Below are positions 39,056-47,529 of a DNA stretch of 53,515 nucleotides, one piece after another. The translations under genes and the position numbers were made by a program. The notes under the pieces are model-generated. The model was not told where the DNA came from. It saw nothing but the letters and a program-made list of their open reading frames with translations, and searched no databases. Origin of the DNA: Alphaproteobacteria bacterium (GTDB taxonomy: Bacteria; Pseudomonadota; Alphaproteobacteria; Paracaedibacterales; CAIOTO01); assembly GCA_947488275.1 (NCBI GenBank), contig CANKZX010000006.1, forward strand, positions 1 to 53,515, written 5' to 3'. Every line of letters begins with the position of its first letter. The first letter of the stretch is position 1.

Positions 39056-40397
39056 GATCAAGCGGCGACTCTTTGTTTTATGTCGTTCTGGGCAATTCCA
39101 TTAACAAAATTGACTCCCGTTATCACTTCTGCAACACGATGGGCTCCTTTTAATTTGATCCACCGTTTCTGTGCCGATTCTAGCAATTTAAATGTCATTG
39201 TCAACGCGGTTTGACGCGATAAACACCCTTTTGTCTTTTCGGTACGTAGACGAACCGTAGCAAACGTGGATTCAATCGGGTTGGTTGTTCGAATATGCGA
39301 CCAATGTTCGGCTGGAAAATTATAAAATTCCAACAGCTGATCTTTATCTTTTTGCAAACATTTCACCGCCTTTGGGTATTTCGCCTCATAACAGTTTGTA
39401 AAGAAATCAAAGGATCGTTCCGCATCCTCTTTCGTCTCATTAAGCCAAATATCGTGCAGATGTGCTTTCGCTTTGCTTTGAAGGGTTTTAGGCAGTTTGC
39501 TTAACACATTCGCCGTCTTATGAACCCAGCAGCGTTGTTCTTTTGTCTCGGGGTATACTTTACGCAACGCTTGCCAAAAACCAAGAGACCCATCACCTGT
39601 AGCGAGATGCGCACCAACCGCAAGACCTCGTTGCTTTAAAGCCAATAAAACTTCTGTCCATGACTGCTCGCATTCGCGAAAACCATCCTGCACCGCCACC
39701 AATTCTTTCTTGCCAAACTCATCCGCGCCGATAATCACCAACAAGCATTGCTTTTCCTCCATTCGGGCTTGGAGATACACACCATCCGCCCAGAAATACA
39801 CGTATTTGTTCTTGATAAGCGAGCGTTTGTTCCATTCCTCAAAGTCATTCTCCCACGTTTGTTTTAAACGGCAAATGGTCGAATGTGACATCCCCATCGC
39901 TTTTTCACCCACAAGACACGTCAAGGCTTCCCCAAAATCACCCGTGGAAATACCTTTCAGATAAAGCACAGGCAAGAGCTCTTCAATGTTTTTTGTGCGC
40001 CTCAAATAAGGAGGAACAAGGCTTGATTGAAACTTAATCCCGCTTTTTCCGCGATCTTTAATACGAGGGACTTCAACGTTAATTGATCCAATGCCTGTTT
40101 GAAGAGAACGTGTGGGTAACGTGCCATTCCTGACAATCTGTGGGGAGTTATCGGCTAACCGTAATTCCTCATAAGCAGCTTTAAAAAGCGTTATTTCTGT
40201 TTCAAGCGCTTGAGCGAGCAGCTGCTGAGCCCCTTCACGCAAAATGGTCATCAATGGATCGATTGCTTTTTCTGATGGATTTTTAAATGTAATTACATTA
40301 TCTTTTGACATGGCGTATCTCCTAATTTAGCTTTTTTCAAAAATTAGAATACGCCACTTGATTCCTTTCCTTCAAACACAACTTTCAAGCATAGCTC
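39030..40397. mobile_element. IS256-family insertion sequence, complete, about 1368 bp
   Basis: The ends are imperfect inverted repeats of about 24 bp: GAGCTATGGCCGAAAG...TTT at the left (39030-39053) and, as its complement at the right, GAGCTATGCTTGAAAG...TTT. One transposase gene fills it. A second copy starts at 53450 with an identical first 66 bases. The bases flanking the ends (AACACAGG on the left, ACTAAAGA on the right) are not a direct repeat, though IS256 elements usually make 8-9 bp target duplications, so the copy may have been involved in a rearrangement. The element splits a secreted-protein gene. Confidence 0.9.
39058..40311 (-). CDS. IS256-family (Mutator-type) transposase, 417 aa
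   Basis: Full-length transposase with the DDE residues at D176 (YFWADGVYL), D240 (LATGDGSLGFW) and E347 (RTTNPIESTF), and the CWVH motif at 261-264, matching the C/D(2)H element of this family. The AGGAG ribosome site lies 7 bp before the ATG. It is intact with no frameshift, so the element is probably mobile. It sits on the minus strand relative to the interrupted gene. An identical-looking copy begins at the right window edge. Confidence 0.94.
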   Translation of the reverse strand: MSKDNVITFKNPSEKAIDPLMTILREGAQQLLAQALETEITLFKAAYEELRLADNSPQIVRNGTLPTRSLQTGIGSINVEVPRIKDRGKSGIKFQSSLVPPYLRRTKNIEELLPVLYLKGISTGDFGEALTCLVGEKAMGMSHSTICRLKQTWENDFEEWNKRSLIKNKYVYFWADGVYLQARMEEKQCLLVIIGADEFGKKELVAVQDGFRECEQSWTEVLLALKQRGLAVGAHLATGDGSLGFWQALRKVYPETKEQRCWVHKTANVLSKLPKTLQSKAKAHLHDIWLNETKEDAERSFDFFTNCYEAKYPKAVKCLQKDKDQLLEFYNFPAEHWSHIRTTNPIESTFATVRLRTEKTKGCLSRQTALTMTFKLLESAQKRWIKLKGAHRVAEVITGVNFVNGIAQNDIKQRVAA

Positions 40398-42818
40398 ACT
40401 AAAGAAAAGCAAGAATCATCACAAGATGTCTTATTGGCAGGACATGGAGGATCAAAAGATGATTTTAGATTCAGAGAAATTCAGCCCGGTGAAATTATAA
40501 CAATTCAAATTAAAGAATACACAGGGGTTGTTGGAGCCTATAACACAAAAAACATTACAGGTATATTACGCAAAAGAGAAGGATCAAATTATTTTATTAT
40601 ACAACAAAAAAATAGAAGATCAATTGAACACCCTATATATAACAGGCAAATGATAAAAATAAATGGCGTCGAATATGATTCTACTAAAGTAAAACTAACA
40701 TCTAAATTCAAAGTAATTCAGAAAAAGAAATATAAAGATGTCAAAGAAGGGATTCTTAAACTTAGCAACACACAACAAAAAGAATTTATGGGAATACTGC
40801 TTGCCATGTTCAACGGCATAGGTAATGAAGCATGGGTTACGTATAATACAGTTCAGACGTCAATAGGTAGAAATAGTGAAAAATACAGTAAATCACAGTT
40901 ACTAAGCGATATCGTGGAAAACCTAAAAGGAGATCCGAAAAAACACTATGCTGCGCTCATGCAATTTTTTAACTTCTTAAAAGTTAATGAATGGAGCAGG
41001 GAATTAACACAGGAAAATTTGAATGAACGAATCAATTTAATAAAAATACTAAAATCTGTCTTTTTTATTAAACGGATAAATCTTAATGATCATCTTAATC
41101 TTATGATGTCGTTTTATGATAAAACACTGTATGCAAAAACATTACCCTTAAAAGATAAAATAAACCTTATTGCACATAAACAGATTACAAGAACTGATGA
41201 TTTTAGAAGCTTCTTTCCACTGATGAAACGCGTGACAATCTTGCGATACGAAGACGATACAAGGCAACAACAGGTGCAGGCTGTCGGTGAATTAGTTCAT
41301 TACATGAAACAAATTATTGACAGGAACCCGCCTGCACAAACAATAGGCACATATGCTATTTCAGTGTTGGATGAATGGAACAGACTTCAACGCGACAAGG
41401 ATAATAAGTCTGCGTTGACGTTAAATCCAATCGAAGAGCTAGTCAGCAGCGTTGTGGCACATAGCAAGCATAGGATAAAAGAAAGACAGGTATTTAACCC
41501 TGAAGAAGCTGACACAACGGATATAGATGCCTTAGAAGAAAAATTTGAAGATGATGATGCTTTCCAAGAATGGAAAACTGACATTGAATCCAAGCAAAAA
41601 GCTAAAAAAGCACGGAATAATACTGCGCAAGAAGCGGTGATTATTGCCCGCATCGAAAGTGATGAAACAGCGTCAGCGAATGATATTGAGGCAATAGTTG
41701 GCACCGTAAAATCATCGAAGGTTAAACAAAAACTTTCGGAATTAGCTGAAGAACGCCAAGAGAAGCAAGAAGAATGTGAGGCTGAGGAGGCAAAAAAACA
41801 CAAACAAAAAGCTGCCGCACAAAAAGCTGAAGCCGCCGTTGTAAATGCTGTTCAAGATAATGATGTAACGGCAGCTGATCTTGAAACAATAGCAAGCAAA
41901 GTAACATCACCAAAAGCAAAAGCTAAATTTGCGGAGGCAATTGATGATCGTGAAGAAGCTAATGAAGAACGTGAGGCTGAGGAGGCAAAAAAACACAAAC
42001 AAAAAGCTGAAGCGACAATCGTAGCTGCTTCCCAGGATGATAATGTTACAGCCGACGATCTTGAAACAATAGCAAGCAAAGTAACATCACCAAAAGCAAA
42101 AGCTAAATTTGCGGAGACAATTGATGATCGTGAAGAAGCTGATGAAGAACGTGAGGCTGAGGAGACAAAAAAACACAAACGAAAAGCTGCCGCACAGAAA
42201 GCTGAAGCGACAATCGTAGCTGCTGCCCAGGATGATAATGTTACAGTCGACGATCTTGAAACAATGGCAAGTAAAGTAACATCACCAAAAGCAAAAGCTA
42301 AATTTGCGGAGGCAATTGCAGAACACGAAGAAGAACAAGATGATAAAATACATAGACAAAAAGCAACAAAGAAACATCAACGTGAGTCACGAGAAGTCAC
42401 ACGTGCGAAACAAGTTGTAGATGATCCCGAGACAAGTGAGGATGATCTTGATGCTGCCACACATAAAACCCACTCACCAAAGGCAAAAGCCCAGATTGAA
42501 GAGGCAATTGCCGCACGCGCAGAAGAAAATGATGCTTCTAAAACTAAACATACGCCACTAAAAGCAAAAAAACCTCATTCATATGATCGTGATGACACTG
42601 ACCATGAAAACAGTAGCGATGATGATGATTTTGATTCGACGCTCACTCATAAAAGTCATTCGCCAAAACAAGAAAAGCACAGTCAACCTAAAGTAAGAAA
42701 AGCACGTTCAGAAATGACCGCTGAGGAGCGAACAATTGATAATCGCGAAAAACGAAAACGTCAAAAAGAAAACAAACGAAAGAGAGAATCCCTGGCACAA
42801 ACAACAGACAGTGACTAA
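40398..42818 (+). pseudogene. 3' part of a split gene: Lys/Glu-rich tandem-repeat protein
   Basis: The frame is open from just inside the right IS end (after TAG at 40392), with no ATG or ribosome site near it; the only nearby start is TTG at 40434, 794 aa to the stop. I read it as the body of the secreted protein whose signal peptide lies at 38972. The N-terminal 390 residues are globular and unknown to me. Residues about 392-700 are five or so 50-65 aa repeats centred on DDLETIASKVTSPKAKAKFAE, separated by EAEEAKKHKQKA-type charged helix. The C-terminus is strongly basic. Coiled-coil and host-interaction roles are guesses. Whether the two halves were one gene is inferred from position and frame. 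Confidence 0.6.
41776..42335 (+). repeat. In-frame tandem repeats of about 180-195 bp
   Basis: The words TTGAAACAATAGCAAGCAAA recur at 41881, 42061 and, with TTGAAACAATGGCAAG, at 42256, giving offsets of 180 and 195 bp; the extra 15 bp encode AAAQK. Neighbouring copies (first versus second) are nearly identical for over 130 bp, so the array may expand or contract. Two more divergent units lie on either side. Confidence 0.85.
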
Positions 42819-42909
42819 GAATTGATACCATTATTCTTATTATTGGAGTATTGATGTTTTTTAGCAGCAGGCATTCATTTATCATTCACTATCATGCAAA
42901 AGTCTGATT

Positions 42910-43077
42910 AAGGAACTATGCAAAAATAAACGACACGATTATCTTTTTTTCTTGTCGTCATGGTGAGCCCGAAAGGCATGGCCATTGTCCAGATAGCCAC
43001 TAGATCACCACGCTGCCGTTGGCAGCTCGTGATAACGGCAATCATGAATCATGTAAGTTATTTTTGCACAATTCCTA
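42910..43077 (+). mobile_element. 168-bp MITE-like element with terminal inverted repeats, copy B
   Basis: AAGGAACTATGCAAAAATAA (42910-42929) and the complement of the right end, TAGGAATTGTGCAAAAATAA (43058-43077), match in 17 of 20 positions. The interior carries GTCATGGTGAGCCCGAAAGG, TGGCCATTGTCCAG, TAGATCACCACGCTGCC and TTGGCAGCTCGTGATAACG, which is self-complementary in part and homologous to copy A (28287-28454, opposite strand) and to the core of 4335-4535. It lies between the split repeat-protein gene and nlpD; the remaining gap bases show nothing else. Confidence 0.72.
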
Positions 43078-43084
43078 AGTATAA

Positions 43085-43996
43085 TTACGGTAATAGTTTT
43101 GCAGGATCAATAGCTGCTAATTTTTTGCCCGCAGCTGCTTCACGCACTTGGAAAAATAGCATGGGATCTGCCCCATTCTTGCCAACTGTACCAATTGCCT
43201 GACCTTTTGTGATTGACTGACCTTTTTTAACGTAAACATCCTTTAGATAAGCGTACACAGACATGCGCCCCTTGCCATTATTCACAACAGCCATTTTACC
43301 GTATCCTGGCAATAAAGCCCCTGCATCACGAACGACACCACCACTCGCGGCCTTTACTTTCGTGCCAACAGGCGCTGAAATACGCAAACTATCACTCATC
43401 TTTCCATCAGGCAACTTTTGACCAAAACTGGTAATAACTTTCCCCTTTACAGGCCAATCAAAGGTATCAGCGCCGCCACTCGCAATCGCTGTATCTGACC
43501 CTATTTTTGATTCAGCCGCTACGCTGCCACCTGATAATGGATTTGACATAGATGGCAAACCAACATCTGGCGTGCCAAGTCCTGGTGTATTAATCCCTAC
43601 ATCTCCCGTCACACCATCCGCAGGCATGCCTGTTTTTGAATCAAGCAGCGCACCGTTCTTACCATCCTTTTCATCGTCATCATCAAGTTCTTTAATAACA
43701 ATATTACCATCATTCAGCACTTCTTTACTTTTCTTCTCACCAAGAACACGTACAAGAAGACGCTGTTTTTCAAACAATGCATAAGGTTCTTTTAAATTAT
43801 TCAACGTAATAAGTTCACTTTCTTTCATCCCGTAAATCGATGCAATATCAGCAAGGGTTTGATCCTTCTTTACAATGTGATAGGGAGACGGAGGACGCGC
43901 TCTTACAATTTCAGAGGGACCGTCTTTTCGCTCACTACAGGCGGATAAAAACACCAATAATAAAAGAATAAACACTTTTAAAATAGAGCAATTCAT
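43085..43996 (-). CDS. NlpD-like lipoprotein: LysM plus degenerate LytM/M23 domain
   Basis: Lipoprotein of 303 aa with lipobox L17-S-A-C20, so anchored in the envelope. The LysM peptidoglycan-binding domain (YHIVKKDQTLADIASIYGM...) is at about 36-80. A linker rich in Gly/Asp follows, then an M23-like domain (about 180-300). Its zinc ligands appear lost: the usual HxGxDI reads SDSLRIS, YAHL reads YAYL, and LHFEI reads LFFQV. Such degenerate LytM proteins (NlpD, EnvC) activate cell-wall amidases during division instead of cutting peptidoglycan. The start at 43996 is chosen because of the lipoprotein signal and an AAGG site. Downstream of surE, as in many proteobacteria. Confidence 0.85.
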   Translation of the reverse strand: MNCSILKVFILLLLVFLSACSERKDGPSEIVRARPPSPYHIVKKDQTLADIASIYGMKESELITLNNLKEPYALFEKQRLLVRVLGEKKSKEVLNDGNIVIKELDDDDEKDGKNGALLDSKTGMPADGVTGDVGINTPGLGTPDVGLPSMSNPLSGGSVAAESKIGSDTAIASGGADTFDWPVKGKVITSFGQKLPDGKMSDSLRISAPVGTKVKAASGGVVRDAGALLPGYGKMAVVNNGKGRMSVYAYLKDVYVKKGQSITKGQAIGTVGKNGADPMLFFQVREAAAGKKLAAIDPAKLLP

Positions 43997-44048
43997 AAAA
44001 ATAACCTTCTTTATACACTTGTTTAATTGTACATCTTTTTTACACATA

Positions 44049-44825
44049 TTAATGAGATACTTCAAATGCATCTTTCATGCAATTAATTGTTGGCTGGTGC
44101 GTTAAATTCAACGAAAGTGGTGTAATCGAAATATAACCACTATAAACAGCTTCAAGGTCGGATCCTGGTTCCAACTCGTGTGCCTTTGGTGAATAGCGAT
44201 ACATCGCATTACCAATCCAAAAATAAGGTCTACCACGTGGATCTGTGCATGCAATCAAATTATCGCAGCCTGATCGATGTCCTTGCGTTGTCACACGCAC
44301 CCCTTTTACGGACGACACAATCGTATCTGGAAAATTAATATTAATCAAAACATTTTTATTCAGAGGTATTGTCATTACCTTTTTAATGATATCAGCACCA
44401 AAATGTTCAGCCGTTGCCCATTTTGCAGGATGTTCGTGCTGCGTATTAATACTAAGCGCAATTGAACGTATTCCTAAAAGAGTCCCTTCAATGGCGGCCG
44501 CAATCGTCCCTGAATAGGTCACATCCTCTGCCATATTCGCCCCAAAATTAATTCCTGACAAAATAAGATCAGGCACATTATCTTTTAAAAGATGTGAACA
44601 CGCGACAAGCACGCAATCTGTTGGTGTTCCAGAAATGGCAAATTTTTGATGTGAAATCTCACGAATACGCAAAGGATCACGTAGGCTAAGAGAGTGACTT
44701 GAGCCGCTCTGATCAAGTTCTGGCGCAATAATCCACACATCATCTGACAACGTATGTGCGATTTTCTCAAGAACCTTTAAACCATGCCCATTAATACCAT
44801 CATCGTTCGTCAATAGAATACGCAT
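44049..44825 (-). CDS. surE: 5'/3'-nucleotidase SurE
   Basis: Survival protein E, a metal-dependent nucleotidase acting on nucleoside monophosphates. 258 aa, with LLTNDDGINGHGL at the N-terminus (D8 and D9 bind metal), LSGINFGANMAEDVTYSGT and the C-terminal ITPLSLNLT motif. It is the first gene of the surE-nlpD pair, a conserved arrangement in proteobacteria. Confidence 0.96.
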   Translation of the reverse strand: MRILLTNDDGINGHGLKVLEKIAHTLSDDVWIIAPELDQSGSSHSLSLRDPLRIREISHQKFAISGTPTDCVLVACSHLLKDNVPDLILSGINFGANMAEDVTYSGTIAAAIEGTLLGIRSIALSINTQHEHPAKWATAEHFGADIIKKVMTIPLNKNVLININFPDTIVSSVKGVRVTTQGHRSGCDNLIACTDPRGRPYFWIGNAMYRYSPKAHELEPGSDLEAVYSGYISITPLSLNLTHQPTINCMKDAFEVSH

Positions 44826-44900
44826 AAAATCTTATTTCTTATTAAAATTATGTGCCATTATACGCCAACAAACGAAAGGTATCTATACATTTTTAAAAAA

Positions 44901-44928
44901 TTGGTTTACATTCTCAAAATGTTATAAA
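44901..44928 (+). promoter_or_regulatory. Candidate promoter for the DUF4410-like lipoprotein gene
   Basis: TTGGTT (44901-44906) and TATAAA (44923-44928) are 16 bp apart, 36 bp before the ATG. The gap 44826-44963 between the divergent surE and lipoprotein genes is otherwise A+T-rich. Confidence 0.5.
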
Positions 44929-44963
44929 TTTACATTTTTTCATCAAATTAAGGAACATACATT

Positions 44964-45455
44964 ATGACGACAAACAAATTTCATATCTTATCTATAGCCC
45001 TTACAGCTGTCATTTTATCTGCCTGTGGTTCAGGTCGCGTAATGGTTTTGGAGCCTATTCAAATAACTCAACCAGTCACAGGGGTAACCATTGAGCAAGA
45101 CAAATCAACTGTTGATGTTGATCCAGAAATAGCCGCTAGTTTTGAAAAAACGCTTCGCGAAAAATTAACAGAAGCTGGCTTTAAAAATAATAACGACATA
45201 ACACTTCAATACCGTTTTATTCAAATAAATGAAGGAAATCGTTTCTCACGGTGGTTCTTTGGTGGCATTGGCAATGCAGGTGAAGGCACGCTCATGACAG
45301 AAATAAAATACTTAGATGCCAATCGACAAGAAATTGGTAAAGTGCAAGCTGAAGGAAAAATTGGTAGCGGTGCTTTTGGAGGCGGTTTTTCAAATGCTAT
45401 TGAAAAATCAGCTGATGAAATCGTTGAATACACAACCAAACTTACTAAAAAATAA
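44964..45455 (+). CDS. DUF4410-like lipoprotein, 163 aa
   Basis: Signal peptide with lipobox L18-S-A-C21, so a lipid-anchored envelope protein. The mature part shows ASFEKTLREKLTEAGF and RFSRWFFGGIGNAGEGTLMTEI, which fit the DUF4410 family; its function is unknown. AAGGAAC precedes the ATG. A candidate terminator (45491-45520) follows, so it is probably monocistronic. Confidence 0.75.
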   Translation: MTTNKFHILSIALTAVILSACGSGRVMVLEPIQITQPVTGVTIEQDKSTVDVDPEIAASFEKTLREKLTEAGFKNNNDITLQYRFIQINEGNRFSRWFFGGIGNAGEGTLMTEIKYLDANRQEIGKVQAEGKIGSGAFGGGFSNAIEKSADEIVEYTTKLTKK

Positions 45456-45490
45456 AAGATCTCAAATTCCAAATATCTTTCTTTAACAAT

Positions 45491-45520
45491 GGGGAAAAAG
45501 GGTAATCATTCTTTTTCCCC
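45491..45520 (+). terminator. Hairpin after the lipoprotein gene
   Basis: GGGGAAAAAG and CTTTTTCCCC form a perfect 10-bp stem around a 10-base loop. The following sequence (ATTAATTTTG) is only moderately T-rich, so this may be a weak terminator. Confidence 0.75.
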
Positions 45521-45601
45521 ATTAATTTTGTGATCTTCATTTGCAATCATGGCAAAGATTGCTACAATCGACGTATATATTATATTTTTATAGGTTTTTT
45601 T

Positions 45602-46522
45602 ATGCGCATTACACCTGCTGTGACTAATATTCTCAATAATTATGAATCCGATAATCCAGGTGTAAAAACAAATTTAGCACGCATGCTGATGCACGGCGCT
45701 CTTGGTGGCACAGGACGTTTAATGATTTTGCCTATTGATCAAGGCTTTGAACATGGTCCCGCCCGTTGCTTTGCGGGCAACCCTGATGCGTATGATCCCT
45801 TTTTTCATTACCAAATGGCCGTTGATGGTGAGTTTTCAGCCTACGCTGCACCACTTGGCATGCTAGAGGCTGGCGCAGCAACCTTCGCGGGCGCTGTACC
45901 AACCATCCTCAAAATGAATAGCAGCAATTCATTAATGAATAAAGATTTGCCAGGTGACCAGGCGATAACCGCATCAATCTCTGACGCGCTTCGTCTAGGA
46001 TGCAGCGCTATTGGTTTTACAATTTACCCTGGATCCGATGCATCTCTTGACATGTTCGAAGAGGTTAGCGCCCTAACGGCAGAAGCGAAATCATGTGGTC
46101 TTGCCGTTGTCATTTGGTCATATCCACGCGGCAGCGTGTCAAAAGCAGGCGAAAAAGCCATCGATGTTGTTGCCTATGGCGCCCATATGGCATGCTTGCT
46201 TGGCGCACACATTATTAAAGTAAAATTACCAACAGACTATTTTGAACTTGCCGAAGCCAAAACACAGTACATCACCCACCATGTACCAATTACAACCCTT
46301 ACCGACCGTGTGCGTCACGTGGTACAATGCTGTTTTAATGGGCGGCGTATTGTTGTATTTTCAGGTGATGAAGTAAAGGACACAAGCGGCGTTCTGGATG
46401 AAGTGCGCGCCATTCATGCGGGTGGCGGGAATGGATCAATCATTGGTCGAAACTGTTTCAAACGCCCACGCCCAGAGGCCATGACGATGATTCAAGAAAT
46501 TATTGGAATTTATAAGGAGTGA
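45602..46522 (+). CDS. fbaB: Class I (DhnA/FbaB-type) fructose-bisphosphate aldolase
   Basis: Schiff-base aldolase interconverting fructose-1,6-bisphosphate and triose phosphates, 306 aa. Family marks: LMILPIDQGFEHGP (residues about 40-53), SAIGFTIYPGS, IIKVKLP with the catalytic lysine candidate, and RRIVVFSGDEVKD. The start at 45602 (MRITPAV) is chosen since the longer frame from 45530 is an improbable Cys/Tyr-rich stretch, and ATAGG lies upstream. It is monocistronic here. A hairpin at 46544-46595 follows. Confidence 0.93.
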   Translation: MRITPAVTNILNNYESDNPGVKTNLARMLMHGALGGTGRLMILPIDQGFEHGPARCFAGNPDAYDPFFHYQMAVDGEFSAYAAPLGMLEAGAATFAGAVPTILKMNSSNSLMNKDLPGDQAITASISDALRLGCSAIGFTIYPGSDASLDMFEEVSALTAEAKSCGLAVVIWSYPRGSVSKAGEKAIDVVAYGAHMACLLGAHIIKVKLPTDYFELAEAKTQYITHHVPITTLTDRVRHVVQCCFNGRRIVVFSGDEVKDTSGVLDEVRAIHAGGGNGSIIGRNCFKRPRPEAMTMIQEIIGIYKE

Positions 46523-46543
46523 GATCAAATAAAGTGAGTAAAA

Positions 46544-46595
46544 CCCTTTGTTTTAATGATATTTGTGAACAATACTGAATCATATAAAACAAGGG
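46544..46595 (+). terminator. Long hairpin after fbaB
   Basis: CCCTTTGTTTTA pairs with TAAAACAAGGG (one bulge), and the inner ATGAT pairs with ATCAT, giving a stem of about 16 bp around a 16-19 base loop. It could end the fbaB message or be a small palindromic repeat. There is no clear T-run. Confidence 0.5.
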
Positions 46596-46714
46596 AGAGT
46601 GACATCCATATTTTACACCAATAAGCTAATAAATCCGTTGATTTTGTCTTCATAAATAATTGAACATGCCCCCATATATGCCCCCAAATTTTGTTTTTGA
46701 TAGACATTTAATCG

Positions 46715-46978
46715 TTATGGAGAATCTTGTTCATTTTTAAAAATGGCATCATAATGAATTTTCATCGCTTGTTTTGAAACATCAAATTTTTCAGCCAGTT
46801 TTGTTATAAGGTCATCTTCAGTTATTTCCGTATTCTCTTCCTTTATAGCTTGCATTGAATTTTGTATTAGACGTAATGGCATCAACAAATTAGCAGCAAA
46901 TTGATTAGTACCAATATGATACTGATGAATCCTAACAACAAAGAAACTATGTCCAAACGCCCCAACTGTTGCGCACAA
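46715..46978 (-). pseudogene. Remnant of an ImmA/IrrE-type metallopeptidase
   Basis: The 87-aa frame ends in a motif typical of the C-terminal half of ImmA/IrrE (DUF955) peptidases: NQFAANLLMP, then EITEDDLITKLAEKFDVSKQAMKIHYDAI. The zinc motif HExxH is not there; GHSFF near the start may be its decayed trace. Full members run 150-300 aa and cleave phage or mobile-element repressors. The front overlaps the frame at 46882-47106. It is most likely a fragment of a mobile-element regulator. The frame assignment of the first 20 residues is uncertain. Confidence 0.5.
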
Positions 46979-47106
46979 TGTATGGCGTCATAATATTTTT
47001 TATCTTTATCATTATCCGCATATATGTAACCAATAAAGCATACATTTATAGAAATAGATAAAATTAATCTTCCTAACCCTACTATCCCTAATTTGGAAAA
47101 ACGCAC
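46882..47106 (-). CDS. Small two-helix membrane protein, possible remnant
   Basis: 74 aa, with hydrophobic segments at about 8-30 and 52-74, and DAIHCAQQLGRLDIVSLLLG between. It overlaps the ImmA/IrrE-like remnant by 97 bp in another frame. Small membrane proteins preceding an ImmA/IrrE gene are known to me as a common pair, so both may be relics of one module. I cannot tell if it is translated. Confidence 0.35.
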   Translation of the reverse strand: MRFSKLGIVGLGRLILSISINVCFIGYIYADNDKDKKYYDAIHCAQQLGRLDIVSLLLGFISIILVLINLLLIC

Positions 47107-47221
47107 TACTCTCCTTTGATTCTAATTTTCATTCCACTTTGGTAGGAAATTTCGAATCTTGGACACGTAATACACAGTGCCATTTCTAACGCTCTCGAAA
47201 ATTTTTTAAATAAAGCATCTT

Positions 47222-47443
47222 ATGATGGAGCAACTAAAAAACATTGCCATAATCTTGATCGCCATACTGCTGTTAATCAAGGCTTGTGAAAAAGATTTTA
47301 TTGAAGGCACCAGCAACAAACACACGTTACTCGATCTTTTAGATTATTGTCGTGTCGAAATAGGGAATCTTAATGATAATATAAAAGGATTATCGTCCAC
47401 GATTGAGGAATTGAAGGAAACCCTAGAAAATCGAAGGTTTTAA
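47222..47443 (+). CDS. Small membrane-anchored protein of unknown function, 73 aa
   Basis: One N-terminal membrane helix (about residues 6-21, followed by a Cys) and a helical, possibly coiled-coil C-terminus (YCRVEIGNLNDNIKGLSSTIEELKETLENRRF). No family recognised. No good ribosome site is seen, and it diverges from the remnant region. Confidence 0.35.
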   Translation: MMEQLKNIAIILIAILLLIKACEKDFIEGTSNKHTLLDLLDYCRVEIGNLNDNIKGLSSTIEELKETLENRRF

Positions 47444-47529
47444 ACTGTTATAAAATACGACCCACCCCAGCCTAAACCCTTGGAATTTGCAGGGGATGTA
47501 TATAATAAATAAGTGATTTTTTGGCTCTT

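Noticed and set aside
41387..41803. Minus-strand Ser-rich frames opposite the Lys/Glu repeat protein
   Set aside because: Shadow of repeated GAA/AAA/GAT-type codons; no start signals.
44901..44928. TTTACA as a -35 box for the lipoprotein gene
   Set aside because: Spacing to TATAAA would be 12 bp, too short; TTGGTT gives 16 bp.
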